Positions 28,656 through 41,800 of a stretch of 64,000 bases of DNA are shown here, in pieces. The translations under genes and the position numbers were made by a program. Numbering within the stretch: position 1 is the first letter of the stretch; each line of letters opens with the position of its first letter. The DNA comes from Okapia johnstoni (Eukaryota; Chordata; Mammalia; Artiodactyla; Giraffidae), in contig CM044322.1 of NCBI GenBank assembly GCA_024291935.2, forward strand, positions 28,457,405 through 28,521,404. Direction: 5' to 3'. The notes under the pieces were generated by a model, which worked only from the letters and a program-made list of their open reading frames with translations, was not told the origin of the DNA and ran no database searches.

Positions 28656-29642
28656 AACGTAATTAAGACCCTGATAACTAACTGTTCTTGAAATTCTCGC
28701 TATTTAAATCACTGTTGTGGTTTCTGTCTCCTAAGTGGACCCTGACGACACATGAATTGGCCACTAGGAATGGCCCCAAGAGGTGCCCCCAAACATGGAG
28801 TTTGGGAACCAGCCTGGTTGTATCCGTGGGCCTGACCCTGGGACTGAGTGCCTGGGACACGTGACTTGTGGCAGTGGCTTTAGAAGTGACCGAGCCACCA
28901 CCATGCTCGGCTGTGAAGTGACAGCTGAATCTGGGCCCAGGGAGCGAGGGCTGCATGCTGCTATGGATAAGTGGCCCTGAGGCCCCTGGTGTCCTGCACA
29001 CTCATGTGGAGATGACAGGAAGCTCAGGTCTGGGCTCAGTTCCACCACAGCCCTGAGAGGCCCTCCTGTCTCACAAGCAGAGAGCTGACAAGGCTGAAAG
29101 ACAGACACAACATCTGCTCCTGTGAGTAGTACAAGCAGTGCTGGGACTTTCATGGCCTCCTCAAGTTTCTTAGGAGAAAGTTCAGGCACTGATTGGGAAG
29201 GAATGGGACCCTGAAACTAGGAATGGGATGTCTGGTTGGCCTCAGATGGGGCTGAGAACCTTGAACCCCTGGGGCCTCTGAGCCCCTCCCATGTCCAAGG
29301 AGACAAGCCCCTTTTACTATATACTCTGCGAGAACCTCCTGTGGACCAGGTACCTAGAAAGAAGCTACTCATTCTACTCGACGTCCATAGTTAGCCCCCA
29401 GACCCACAAGTAGGATCCAATCTCTGCATGCTCAGGCTGGGGGTGAGTACAGGAGAAAACAGCTTACAGTAATAGATACAAACAATTTCAAGACATAACT
29501 AATCAACACTGAGAATCCTGGGGATTATGTGGTGATGGGTCAGGGGTGTCAGACCACAGTGGAGGGAGCACAGCACTGAGCTGGGTTGGCTCTATTAACA
29601 TGGATGCACCAGCCAGAGATTCTGAATTTGTGTGTTGGCTAC
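28656..29642. other. intergenic, unassigned
   Basis: A minus-strand frame of 141 codons (28,764-29,189) has no recognisable product. The 28,680-29,000 stretch has the feel of an old LTR but I cannot name it. Confidence 0.4.
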
Positions 29643-29806
29643 GGGCTTCCCTGGGCTTCAGCAGTGAAGGATCCGCCTGCCAAAGCAGGAGATGCACGAG
29701 ACGCGGGTTTGATCCCTGGGTCGGGATGATTGTCTGGAGGAGGAAAAGGCAATAATTCCAGTATTCCTGCCTGGGACATCCCAGGGACAGAGGAGCCTGG
29801 TGAGCC
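29643..29806 (+). mobile_element. Bov-tA SINE, 3'-shortened
   Basis: GGGCTTCCCTGGGCTTCAGC head, GATCCCTGGGTCGGGATGAT box-B region and GGGACAGAGGAGCCTGGTGA body. Confidence 0.88.
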
Positions 29807-29949
29807 AATGAAGCTGAGATGCCAGAACCTCTCCTGTGTAATGTAGAGGAAGGAACCCAAAGGTGCAGGGAGGTGACACATTGGAGAGGACTTACCATGC
29901 ATGACCCGTGCCTCTGATACAGCCCGCGGTAGGGCCACAGGACTTACTT

Positions 29950-31090
29950 TCTTTAAGTATTTCTGTGGTTAACTATACAAACACATTTCCTGATTTTGAA
30001 AAACCCTTGCATTCCCATGTACGTTGCTGTCAAATGTTTTGTTGAATTCAGGTTTGTTGGCACTTCATTTAGGGTTTCTGAACTGATAATTTGTAAATGA
30101 AATGGGTTTGTGGCTTTCATTTGGTTGAGATTATGCTTTCTAAAAAAAAAAAGCTTGGAAGGGAACTATATTTGGTATTTTGTAATAAACTATAATGGAA
30201 AAGGATTGAAAAAAAGAATATAGATATATACATATATGCGTGTAACGGAATCTCTCTGCTGAGCCCCAGAAACTAACACAGTATTGTAAATCAACTATCC
30301 TTCAACAGAAAAAAATAACTTGGAAGCTTTTCTTCTTTTTCCTGGCTGCGACGGAGTTTAAAGCAATTATGAGCTGACTGTTCTTTAAAGGCTGGCAGAT
30401 CTCCCCGACACCATCTGGAACTGGAGCTGTTTTGGGGGAAGCTCCCTAACCACCTTCTCTTTCCCTCCACGATAATTGTCCTATGCAATTGTTACATCTA
30501 CTCTGGAGTCAGTTCAGTTAAATATTTTCCTAGGAACCAACACATTTTATCCATGTCTTCAAATTTATTTGCATAGAGTTGAGAAAAGTGATCTCTTATG
30601 ACTCGTTAAACTTCCTATGTGTTGTTTTTACTTCTAAAAATTTTGTGGCTTTGTGCCTTTCCTGTCTTTCCAGATTAAGTCAGCTACTGGTTCATCTGTT
30701 TGATTTTTGAAGAACTGTATTTTGGATTTTTGAGTTCTTTCCCTTTTCTATTCCTAATTAATTAACTTCTGCTTCCTGTTATTCATCCCTGCCTGTTAAT
30801 TTCCTATATTTCACTGTCCTTTTTAAACTTCTCAAGTTTAGGATGCACTTCATTTTGATTGGCTAGTGATGCACTCTGGGTGTGAACTTTCCTCTGGGCA
30901 CTGCAACCCATAGGGGCTCCCCTGGACTGTTTTTTTTTTTTCATTTTTTTTTTTTTACTATTTTTCCAATATTCTGAAATTCAAGTTTTGATTTCTTTTT
31001 GGATCCAAGAGGTGTTTCACCTGCAGGGAATTTTAAAACATCAATTTACAGCTTTATTGTCTTGAGAGTAGGTAATGCTCTCTATACCAC
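29950..31090. mobile_element. L1-derived AT-rich sequence
   Basis: AACTAACACAGTATTGTAAA then TCAACTATCC near 30,270 is a common ruminant L1 3'-end phrase. The following T-rich segment (30,500-31,090) looks like L1 in reverse orientation. Several poly-T runs occur at about 30,930-30,965. Confidence 0.6.
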
Positions 31091-31099
31091 ATCATAAAC

Positions 31100-32360
31100 A
31101 TTTTCTTGGTAACCTCGGATTTTGAGAAAACAAGGTGCAGCCTGTGTTCTCAGGGGGACAATCTGATTCATATCGAAACCACCAGATCATTCTGCTATGA
31201 TGGAGGCCATCCAGGGCCTGTGAGTTCTTGTCCACTTGGGCGTTGTGGCGGGAGGCTGGGATATGGCCTCACACGGACCTGCAGATGTGGTAACAACCCC
31301 CGGCCCACGTGGAAGTGGATGGGGAGGACTTGGGGCGGGGGTCTCTGCCAGCTCAGCAGCGAGGAGCTGGGGGTGGGAGACTGGCTGGGGGCTCTTCGAA
31401 GACCATCAGCTCCTGGGAAGCTGTGGTGAGTCAGGCATCTGCGAACTCACTGTGATGAGCTCTGGCCTTGAGTGGACAGATGAGGGCAGGACGTCTTGCG
31501 GGGAGGAGAGCAAATGCACCATCTGTCCCTTGTTTTACTCGATGGCCTGTCTAGCAGTTGTGTTCATGAACAGGAGAGAAAAACTGCACAACTTGGACCT
31601 GGCTTCTTTGAAACCTACAGCAATGGGACCAGGGCTGGACTTCTCCACCCCCTCCAGGAGAGAAGGTTTTCTAAGCCAACTGTGGTAGGGGTGGGTAAGT
31701 TTAATCACGTAGGGAGCACCTTTACATTCAACAGGAGATTGGATGCCAAGTAGACGGCTGGCTGCTCTGCTCATTGGGGGCCCCTTGGGGCAGGTGTCTC
31801 TGCTTGGCAGGGGAGGGAGACCATATCATCTTCCCAGGGCGCTGGCTTCCCTGGAGAACAACATTGATGAAAGCATAGGTTTTGGGCCCAGCTTGAGAGT
31901 TTTTTGCCCTTGAGGGGCTCCAGGCCCTGCAGGGCGTCTGGCCAGAGGTCAGGCCAGGGTCAAGGGTTGCTCCACATCTGGAGAAGGGGTTCCTGGGCTG
32001 TCACCATCTCCCCAGGGCTATGAGGGGCCAGCCTGAACTCCACTCAACCTGCAGGTCCCAAGCCAGGGACAAGGAACAGGACTTCTCTCTAAGGCCCAAG
32101 CCCTATGTGTGGGCCAAGAGGGCCCCAGCTTTGAGGACTAGGTCACTGTTGAGGGAAGAGGCTCTGAGCTTCCTAGGATGGTTGCTCCAGGCAGGTGGGG
32201 AGCTCTTTCCTCTGCTGCCCAAGGCTGGCCATCTGCCAACCCACCCAGGACTAGTAAGAGGGAGAGGGTGGGGGAGCACCTCCTCGAGCAACCTCCCCAG
32301 GGGCTGGATGAAGAATGACAACGACAGGGTGGCCCCACAGTTGGGTCTGGGGAGTGCTGG
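31100..32360. other. region downstream of the TTC34 stop (3' UTR and intergenic)
   Basis: The TTC34 3' UTR must start at 32,360 and run leftward. No close AATAAA is seen on the minus strand. An ATTAAA lies at 31,705-31,700 and an AATAAA at 31,058-31,053, but the latter is at the edge of L1-like sequence. No independent gene is supported. Confidence 0.45.
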
Positions 32361-32888
32361 TCAGTGGAGCCGGCAGCCAGAGGACGCCTCCCTCCGGATT
32401 CTCGCCTTCAGCCTCTTCAGGCCGCTGTGCTCTGGGTCCAACAGGAGGCCGGCCTTGGCCGCCGTCCAGGCCTCGCTGTAGCGTTGCTCAACCAGGCAAC
32501 ACCGCGCCTGGCACAAGAGTATGTGGGTGGCTGGAGCCCGGCCTGGCCGCTCCCACAGGCTGCTCTGGGCCTGGGTGGGCGCTAGGTGGAGGGCCTGGGT
32601 GAAGGCCCCCGCAGCCCCAGCCTCATCCCCCAGACCCAGCAGCAGGCGGCCCCGGGAGCAGAAGTCCTCCACCTGTGTCTGGAGGTCACTGTCCCTCGAG
32701 CCCTCTCGGAGCACGTGGTCTAGGTCCCCAAGTGCCCGGCTAAACTCCTGCAGCTCGGCCAGGCAGGTGGCCCGACGGCGCAGGTGACAGGTGCTGCTGC
32801 CGCCTGCCAGGACGGCCAGCGAGCAGTAGCCCAGCGCCTGGCGGGGCTGTCCCAAGTTCAGGAGGGTGTCAGCTTCCTGGGCTGCGGC
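32361..32888 (-). CDS. TTC34: TTC34 coding exon 8 (residues 902-1076 and stop)
   Basis: A 528-nt terminal exon, phase 0, with acceptor CCTCTGTGCAG. It encodes tandem TPR helices such as [40 protein letters not shown] and [20 protein letters not shown], each with the usual G8/A20/P32-type spacing. It ends GCRLH then TGA at 32,363-32,361. Confidence 0.94.
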   Translation of the reverse strand, partial: AAAQEADTLLNLGQPRQALGYCSLAVLAGGSSTCHLRRRATCLAELQEFSRALGDLDHVLREGSRDSDLQTQVEDFCSRGRLLLGLGDEAGAAGAFTQALHLAPTQAQSSLWERPGRAPATHILLCQARCCLVEQRYSEAWTAAKAGLLLDPEHSGLKRLKARIRREASSGCRLH

Positions 32889-35800
32889 CTGCACAGAGGG
32901 GACAGAGGGAGGGAGGTCAGGCCATCCCCTCTGAGCCCTGCATAGCCAGCTGCTGCTCGCTCCCCCGTGCAGATGCTGTCTGCTTCTTCTGGGGGTAGTG
33001 TATGGAGGCACAGGGCAGTGACCACCCCCTTGCAATCCCTTCACCCTGCTTGGGTGTCCTCCTGTTTCTCACAGCCCTACTGTCTCACCTGCGGTCCCAG
33101 CTCCTCTTACCTGGGTGACCTCCTCTCTTCCCTCTGCTCCTTCCCCTCAGATGGGGCCTCGGCCAGCCTCCTCCCTCCCTGCAAGGCTGCCCAGCCCCAG
33201 GACAGCAGTGAATGCCCCTCTGCCCAGCCTGTTCCTGGAGCCCCCTCCTGGACCCCAGATCAGGGTCTGCTCTGTGCTAGCGCTCTTCTCCCTTCACTAA
33301 CCAACCAGCTGCTCCCGCAGGCCCAGTGGAGCCAGAGTCAAGGCCAGGGAGACACTCTCCAGGCGCCCCTGGTGTGTCCAGGAAGGCTGTGGTGGACTCA
33401 CCCTCTGTCCCATGGATGCAGCAGGGCAGGGCCAGAGGTCAGAGGGTGCTGTCCATCCTAGCACTCTTTCCCTGGGGACTGCTGGACTGAGGCCCTGGCC
33501 GCCCCCGTCTGGGTGGAGCAGCTCCAAGGGCCAATGCCACCCCTCTGCCCCCCAGGCTCACTTTCTGTTTCTGAGTGTGGCGGAAGTCCACTCTTCAAAC
33601 CTGCCAAAATGTCTTGCCTCCCCTCCCCAAATGCCCCGGAAAAATCCGCTTGCCTCCCTTGGCTCCTCCTGCTCTTAAGAACACACAGTGGCTCCCCAAG
33701 GCCTGATGGGGAACAAACCAGACGCTGCCTCTCCCGCTGACCCTCCCTCTCTCATGCAGCCAGGTGATATCAACGCCCCCGGCCCCCGCCTGCCCCAGGA
33801 AAGCATAGTGCACCCAGCAGGTGAGCGCGTGGTCTTGTCTTCCCGGCCCTGCCACAGAGGATCGGCGACTCTATCTCTCGGTGCAGCGCCCTCTCTACGG
33901 GGGAAGTTAAGAGCATCAGCAAGAGAGTCAACCCCCGCGCGGCCCAGGGCAACTATTCTACCTCTTCTTGCTTCACCTACGGGTTCTGCGAAATAGGGGT
34001 GGAAAGTGACTAGATACCACCAGCCGCGCAGGCGTAGTACCGCCGGAAACGGGGCGCCACTACTTCCGTCTTATTTCCGGGTTGGCCCGCGTCGCCCAGC
34101 AACGGCCCAGCGTCTCACGAATTCTCGCAGCAGCGAAACCCGTCTCCAGGCGGCCCCGCCCAGCGCTCATCTCCCTGCCCAGCGTTTCTAAGAACTCGAA
34201 AGACACATCTTTCCCCAGCCCTGTCTTGTGAACTCCAAGACCTCAACCTAGCTCCCTTCTCCTAGCTCACAGCCCTCCTCCCCTTCCTCTGGGTTCTGAG
34301 ACTTTAGCCCAGGACTCGCCTCTGAGATCTCTGGGCTTCGCAGCTGCCCCTCTGGTTCTCGGTCCTGATAACACGCTCCTTGGTCCACTCAGGGCTTCCT
34401 TGATATGTTCTTGGACTTCCCTTGTAGCTCAACTGGTAAAGAATCTGCCTGCAATGCGGGAGACCTGGGTTCGATCCTTGGGTTGGGAAGATCCCCTGGA
34501 GAAGGGAAAGGCTACCCACTCTAGTATTCTGGCCTGGAGAATTCAGTCCATGGGGTCGCAAAGACACGACTGAGCGACTTTCACTATCAGTTTTGGCCTG
34601 CTCAGCCCTACAAGGGCCGCTCCCCTACATTGCTCATGGCTCCCTTAGCTCTTTCTGTCCCTAATGCCCATCCAGCCAACTTCCATACTGACCCCTCATT
34701 GAAACCCCTAGTGTGGTTCTGTTTTCCTGATGGACCTGGAGTGACAGAGCCTGTGGAAGCAAAAAGAGACGAAATTCTTGCCCCAGGCTGTGCAGGGGTT
34801 CTTGACTGGCCTGCTGATGCTCTTGGCTCCTACCACCTACTGGTCCCTTCACTGCCCAACCTGTCCCCTGCTCCCTCAAAAAAAAAAAAAAAAAGGGTTA
34901 AATTCAGCCACTGCAGGGAAATCCATTCTGCTATCTGCATTCCCCCAGCCTGTATCCTGTACCTGCCTGGCTGCTTCTGCCTCCAGCAGGTGGAGGGAGG
35001 GGCCCTTCCCTCTGCCCCCACCCTGAGCTTCTCCTCATGCCTCTTCCCCTGCACTCCATACCAGCTGCATTTTGATCGCCTGTTTCTTGAACACTCCCAA
35101 TTCTTTCCTGCCTCCAGTCCTTTGCCTTGGCCTCTGTATTGCCATGGTGATCTCACCTCCAGAGCTGCCTCGCAACCCCACTGCCCTGTCTCATGGTTTT
35201 CCTACACTTTCACCCTCTGAAGTGAACCACCCGCCCCCCCTCCCCCGCTGCTGCCACTGTGGTATCTCCCTGAGATGCAAGGGCCATGGTATTGGCGGTG
35301 GCTCCACCCAGGGCCTGATGGAATGTGCTCTTACCTTCTCGTCAAATGAGCAGCTGAAGGAAAAATCCCCTACCCAAACAGCCCCAGCCCAACATCCCTT
35401 CAGGGTCCCTTTCGGTTCACTAAGGGTTCACCTGCTTGCTCTCTGGATGGACGTCCCTCACCTGGCCTGACCAGGGGGTTGGGGCTGGGTTCCAAAGAGG
35501 GCCAAGTGTTCCTGCCTGGCTCAATCTGGCTCTGAGGATGCCGTCCCCTCCCTCTCCTCAACCCCAAGTCAGCTTATATGTTTAATGCAAAGAAGACACC
35601 CTGGGGGTGTCAGGGCTTGAGCTGGCCAGACCCAGGTGGCTTTTCCTGGTCAGGTGCAGGGGAGCTTGCAGCGCTGCCCAGGGACCTGGACCTGGGGGTC
35701 TCACACCCCAGGTGCTGGAGAGGGGCTGGGCTGGGGACTCCAAGGGGTGCTGTGCCCACCTGAGTGAGGCTCTGCCGCTCTGAAGCCTCCAGGAGACACA

Positions 35801-38800
35801 GCAGGAAGCCAAGGTCCTGGGCATCCATCTCTGCAAGGCACTGCAGGTCCTGTGCAGCGGCCACCACATCCCCCTTCTTGAGCCGGAGCAGCCCACGCCG
35901 GGCCCGGGCTGCCTCTGATGGAGGGGTGGGGTGCAGGACTTTTTGCATATGGGCACTGGCCTCCTCAAAGCTGCCTGTCAGGGATTGGGGAAGGACAGTC
36001 ATGGTGGGGCTGGGGCAGTAGGGGGGGACACTGGGAAGCTCAGTACAGCATTTTTTGTTCAGCGCTGGCTCTGAGAGTGGCCTGTTAATGGAGGGCCTTA
36101 GTCCCAGAAGGAAGGAGCAGGGAACAGAGGGCCATAATCACACCTTGTTGGTCACATGGATTCACCTGATGACTGAACCCCCCACCTAGGGGGTGTCATT
36201 AAACTCCATGACCCCCAGGTGGAGCAGCAGGACTCAGAGCCCCCTCACCATGGTCACTGCACGGACCTGTTTTCTCTCCTGAGTAGGGCTGCATGGGATC
36301 AGAGCAGCCCCCAGGGGCCCCAAAGGCCTTGGTGGGGGCACCTCACAAGCTTGGAAGTGAAGATGACATGCCCAGGAAATGCAGGTTGCAGAGAGAGCTC
36401 CCCGTTCAATTTAGTGCTGAAATATTCTCAGGATTTTGCAGTCAAGACTGACGTTTTGGCACATGTGGGCCTAAGACAGTCTCAACCAGAACAGGGCAGT
36501 CAGTAAACATTTGAATAAATGCATGAGTTAAAGAGGAGGCCTGAGCATCTGAGCCTTTCACAAAACACCAAATCACGGCTTCATCTCATCTCCCAGTGGA
36601 CAAAGTTGCACAGGGGACCCACATGGGAACAGGTCACGAGTCCTGGGACTCAGTGTGGGAGGTACCTTAGATGCCACTGAGTCCAGGGTCTCTTTCTCCC
36701 ATTTTACAGAAAAGAGTCCAAGGTGGAAGGAGTAGAGACAATGCTTATGTCCCGTGTCTAGGCAGACACATACCCACCGCAGCGAGCGCATCTGCCAGGA
36801 GCATGTGCCAGAGGGGCTGCCTGGCATCGATTTTGATCAGTGCCTTCCCTGCAGCCAGGAGGTTCTGGGCATCCTCGTCACCAAGGCGGACCCCTGTGTC
36901 CGGCAGCTGACTCAGGAGGGCCCGGCAGCGGGAGGAGAGGCTCTGGGTGATGAGGGCCTGGGCCTCCGGCTTCAGAGAGCGGATCTCGGGAACTGCGGTT
37001 CTCGGGCTGAGCCTCAGAGCGGAGAGGATGTCGTCCACAGCCTCCTGCAAGGGGAGGAGGGCAGGGTGGGTGGCAGAAATCGTCCCATATTTGTTGTGTT
37101 TCTCTCAGTGCCCTAGTGTTGGGGACACCAGAACGGGCAGATGGCCCGGTCCCTGCCCTTTCACCATAGGGTGAGGGTCAGTCAACAGGAGAGCCTATAG
37201 GGTGAGCTGTCAAGGCAGCGTGTGGTGAAGTTACAGCAATGGTATCAGAGTTCTGGACAAGGGTGATGGTCTGGAGCCCCAGAAGGGCCACGCTGATCAA
37301 GAACCTGCTATGGCACAGAGTGGGGCTTGGGCTGGCAGCAGAAGGGCCAGAGGCCAGGGCCTGAGTCTGCAGCTCCGAGGTGAGGAGGGGAAGAGGAGTC
37401 TGGAGGCCCTGATGGTGCTGTGGAAGCACATGAGGCCCAGGGAGGCTGGGCCCTTTAGGAGAGCCTTGACCCTGGTGAGTCATTTGCATCTGACCTCTGA
37501 CCTGGACAACAGTTAGGAGCTGTGAAACCACCCTCAGGTCCACCATCTTGTTGGTTTTCTAGTTGTCCTTTTCTTTGTTCTTTGATGTCTTTTCCCCTCC
37601 TTTTCTACCTTCTTTTGGGTTAATTGAATAGGTTTAGTATTTTATTTTAGTTCCTCCTTTAGCTTCTTAACTCTGCCTCTTTTTGGGAATTCCCTGACTG
37701 CCCAGTGGTTAGGACTCTACCTTCCACTTCAGGGGGCACAGGTTTGATCTCTGGTCAGGGAACTAAGATCCTGTAAGCTGCGCTGTGGCCAAAACAAAAA
37801 CACAACACAACAAAACAAGAAACTACCTCTCTTTAACATTTTCTAGCTCTTGTCCTATAGGTTACAAAGTCGCTCGCTCAGTTGCTCAGTCATGTCCGAC
37901 TCTTTTGACCCTATGGACTGTGTAGCTAGCCAGGCTGCTCTGTCCATGGGGTTTTTCAGGCAACAATACTGGAGTGGCTTGCTATTTCTTCCTCCAGGGG
38001 ATCTTCTTGACCCAGGGATTGAACCTGTTTCCTGCATTGGCAGGTGGATTCTTTACCACTGAGCCCATAGGTACATGGGCTCATGGGAAGCCCATAGGTA
38101 CAAAATGTGTCTCTAGAAATGCCATCCCTTTGCCTTCTGGCTTCCATGGTTTCTCTGAAAAGTCAGTCATTGCTCATACTGCTCTTCTGTTGTTCAGTGG
38201 TCTCCAAATCTGCAACCCCATGGACTGCAGCATGCCAGGCTTCCCTGTCCTTCACTGTCTCCCAGAGTTTGCTCAAACTCATGTCCATTGAGTTGGACTG
38301 TTACTGTTGTTCTACTATATGTAATATTTCTTTTTCCCTCTGGCTGCCTTGAATATGTTCTCTTTATCTTTTGTTTTCAGAAATTTGATCAAGGTGTGCC
38401 TAAGTGTGGTTCTCTTTGTGTTTATCATCTTGGGATTTGTTGAGCTTCTTATAAAATTTTTGGGCATTATTTCTTCAAATACTTTTACAACAACAAATAC
38501 ATGTATTAATATAAATACATGCACATATATTTGCCCCATTGTTTCTCCTCTGGGACTATAGTTATATATATGTCAGACTGCTTGGTATCATCCCAGAGGT
38601 CACTGAAGCTCCCTTCATTAAGAAGAAAATCGTTTCCCCTACTCTGTTCTTCAGACTGGATAATTTCTACTGGATAATTTCTACCATCCTTAATTTTACT
38701 AACCTTTTCTTGGCAGTTTCCAACCAGCTGTTAAGCCCATCTGGTAAATTTAAAATTTTAGATACACCTTTCAGCTCCAGAATTTCCACTTGATTCTTCT

Positions 38801-41800
38801 CTATAGTTTCTATTTCTCTGCTATGATTTTCCATCTGTTCACTCATTATGAAAAATTTTCCTTGACGTTCTTTACATGTTTATAATCCCTATTTTAACAC
38901 CTTTATCTGTTAATTTCAACATTTGCACCATCTCAAGTTCTGTTTCTATTGAGTACATAGTTTCCTGATTATTGGTCACATTTCCTGGTTCTCTGTGTGT
39001 TCAGCAGTTTTTTGATTTTGGGCTGGAAGTTGTGGATGGTACATTGTAGAGTCTGGACTATGTCACCATCTCATAAAGGAGGTTGTGTTTTATTCTGGTG
39101 GCTCATTTTGGTTCTGTTAGATTTGGTTTTGTTCCTTGTGAGGGCAGATCCATTTCAGTTTTGAATTTAGTTCTAAAATATGACCTTGACTTGGCCTCCC
39201 TAGTGGCTCAGTGGTAAAAAATCTGCCTGTCAAGCAGGAAACGTTGATTAGATCCCTGGGTTGGGAAGGTCCCTGAAGAAGGAAATGGCTACCCACTCCA
39301 GTATTCTCGCCTGGGAAATCCCATGGACAGAGGAGTCTGGCGGGCTACAGTTCACTAGGTCACAAGAGTCAGACATGACTGAAGTGACTAAAAACATGAT
39401 CTTTACTTAGGACATGGTCTCAGCTGAGTGCCTAAGGTATTCAGAAAAGTCTCTGCTCTGGTGGGGTCAGGATTCCAAGATCTCCTGCCACCCATGAGCT
39501 CTGTGGGGCCCCTGCATGTGCAGATCAGCTCAGACAAGAACTCACCTGGAATCCCACGAAGACGTCTCCCCTCTGCATAGCCCCAGTTTCTCCTTTGCCC
39601 TTCATTGCAAATTTCAGCTACTGCACCAGCCAGAAATCCCAGTCTCTGCCTCCTTAGCTCAGCAAGCCGACTGCCCCACCTCCTGGTGAGTAACAGGAAA
39701 GGCTCCCCAGGCAGAAAGTCAGGTTATTTTGGGGCTCCTCTGGGGCTCCCCTTTTGTGGTTTCCCTTCTCTCAGGGATGGTAGGTCTCCACTGTCTGTTG
39801 TTCAGGGCCTGAAGACAGTTGTCATGTATTTTATCTAGGTATTTTGTTTTCAGAAGCCCAATATCTATTAACTCTTCTAGCCACACACTTTTAAAGTCCA
39901 GGAACGGGGTTCTCCAGGAGCAAGTATGTGTGGGACAAGGTCTTAGAGAGATAGAGTTCTTAGATGGCTGGATGGAAGTACGGTCCTCTCTGATCCTCCC
40001 TAGACCATGACCTGGATCCTACCTGACCCTGGTGCTGGCCAGTGGTAAACCTATTGGCTGGTTACCTTTGCAAGAAAAAAGTCCAGTTCTGTGCTGGCTC
40101 ATGGGAATTCCAGCTGCCACCCATGGAGCCCTCACTGAGGGTCAGGCACCAGGCTGAATGGGGCTTCCCAGGGGGTGCAGTTGTAAGGAATCTACCTGCC
40201 AATGCAGGAGAGGCAAGAGACATGGATTTGACTCCTGGGTAAGGAAGGTCCCCTGGAATAGGATATGGCAATCCACTCCAGTATTCTTTCTTGGAAAATT
40301 CCACGAACAGAGGAACATGGAAGACTACAGTCCATGGGGTCTCAGAGTCAGACATGGCTGAGCACACTCGCACGCAACAGGCTGAGTATCTGACAGCCTT
40401 GAATAAGCACTTCCACCTCAAAGCTGAGGATCTGATAACCTTGAACAAGCACCCGTCCCCCCCATTTTACTGATGTTGAAACAACGCTCAGAGATGTTTC
40501 AGGATTTGCTCAGAAAGTTAGAGGTGGGGGAGAAGGGTTCTGGATTCTGGACCCTCGCAGGCTGACTCAGAGCTTCTCTCTTAGTGAAAGGCTGGAGGGC
40601 TTGTGGGCACTTGGCCTCAGCCCATCTCTAGGAGAAGGAAGTTTGTGGGGGGGAAGGTGGAGTAGCCTCTGCTTAGAGATGTTTCTGAGGCACCTCTCAG
40701 AGGAGCTGCTGGCATGTTGAGAGCACCCAGGGGCGGGGTTCCAGGGGTCCGCCTCCTGGCTGAATCCCGTCTCTGTTTAGTGGGCTTGTCTCTGAGAACC
40801 CAGGTGCTTTCCCAGCGCAGGAAGGGGCCTGCAGAGGGCTGGGTTTCCAGCCACACATGCGTGCCCAGGCTGGAACACATATCAGGTGCCAGTGCCCTCG
40901 GGGGGAAACGCGATACCCTGGCAGGCAGAAGCACAGTCTTCAGATGCTCTCATCCCAGTGGTATCTTGGATGGATCACTTTTCCTCATCTTCTGGGACTC
41001 CAGTCCTTAAGGAATTCAGAAACCTGGCAGGCTGGTTACCTCTGGGCTGTACGTTGACCCAGCGAAGCATCAGAGCAGACAGCTGGTTTCAGTTTCTCAC
41101 CCATGACATCGCTCTTGGCTGCAAATGCCCTATTCCAGGGCTGTTTGGCTGTGGCTGCCTCTGAACGCAGCTTCTCTGTGGAAAGTACCTGCCCTGGGCC
41201 TGGCAGTGGATCACCTCCCACCCCCACCCCTGTATGCCAACCACCAGAAACCATAGGTCCTGGGTGGCACCATAGCTCAGGGTGGCACCCAAGAGGCAGC
41301 CAAGGCCTCTTTACTCTAAGGTGGGGCCCCCCAGTAAACCCGAGGCTTTGCACGTCCATCCACACTGATGGAAGCTGGGGGCACCGGGACTCTTCAGAGA
41401 GAAAGGCTACCTGAAACCAGGGATGTGACGGTGAGGCTCTGTGAGCCCCGGAGTGGGCGGGGTTTTGATGCATGTGTCACACTCGATACCTGGCCCTGTG
41501 TCCTCTCTCCTGGCAGGCTGAGAAGGAGGGCAAGGCCTCCCCTGAGCACCACCACCTGCCTTGTCCCAAGTGGGGAGCGTGGGACCGGTACCTTCTGCTT
41601 GTCCAGGGACAGGTGCAGGAGTGCCCGGCCGCAGAGTGCCTGTGCATTCCCTGGCTCAGCCCTCAGCACGGAGGTGAAGTCGAACATGGCCGTCTTCTTC
41701 TGGCCCAGGAAGCCGTAACAGCAGGCACGGGCGAGCAGGGACTCAGTGGCCTGATTTCCTGAAGGAAGAGGGCGTGGTGTCAGGATGTGAGCTGGGCATG

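Noticed and set aside
31053..31058. AATAAA (minus strand) as the TTC34 poly(A) signal
   Set aside because: It is 1.3 kb from the stop and sits at the edge of L1-like AT-rich sequence, so it cannot be told from chance.
34630..35220. 196-codon plus-strand frame next to the intronic promoter-like element
   Set aside because: Its lysine run comes from a poly-A stretch and the sequence looks like diverged L2, so it is unlikely to be the gene driven by the element.
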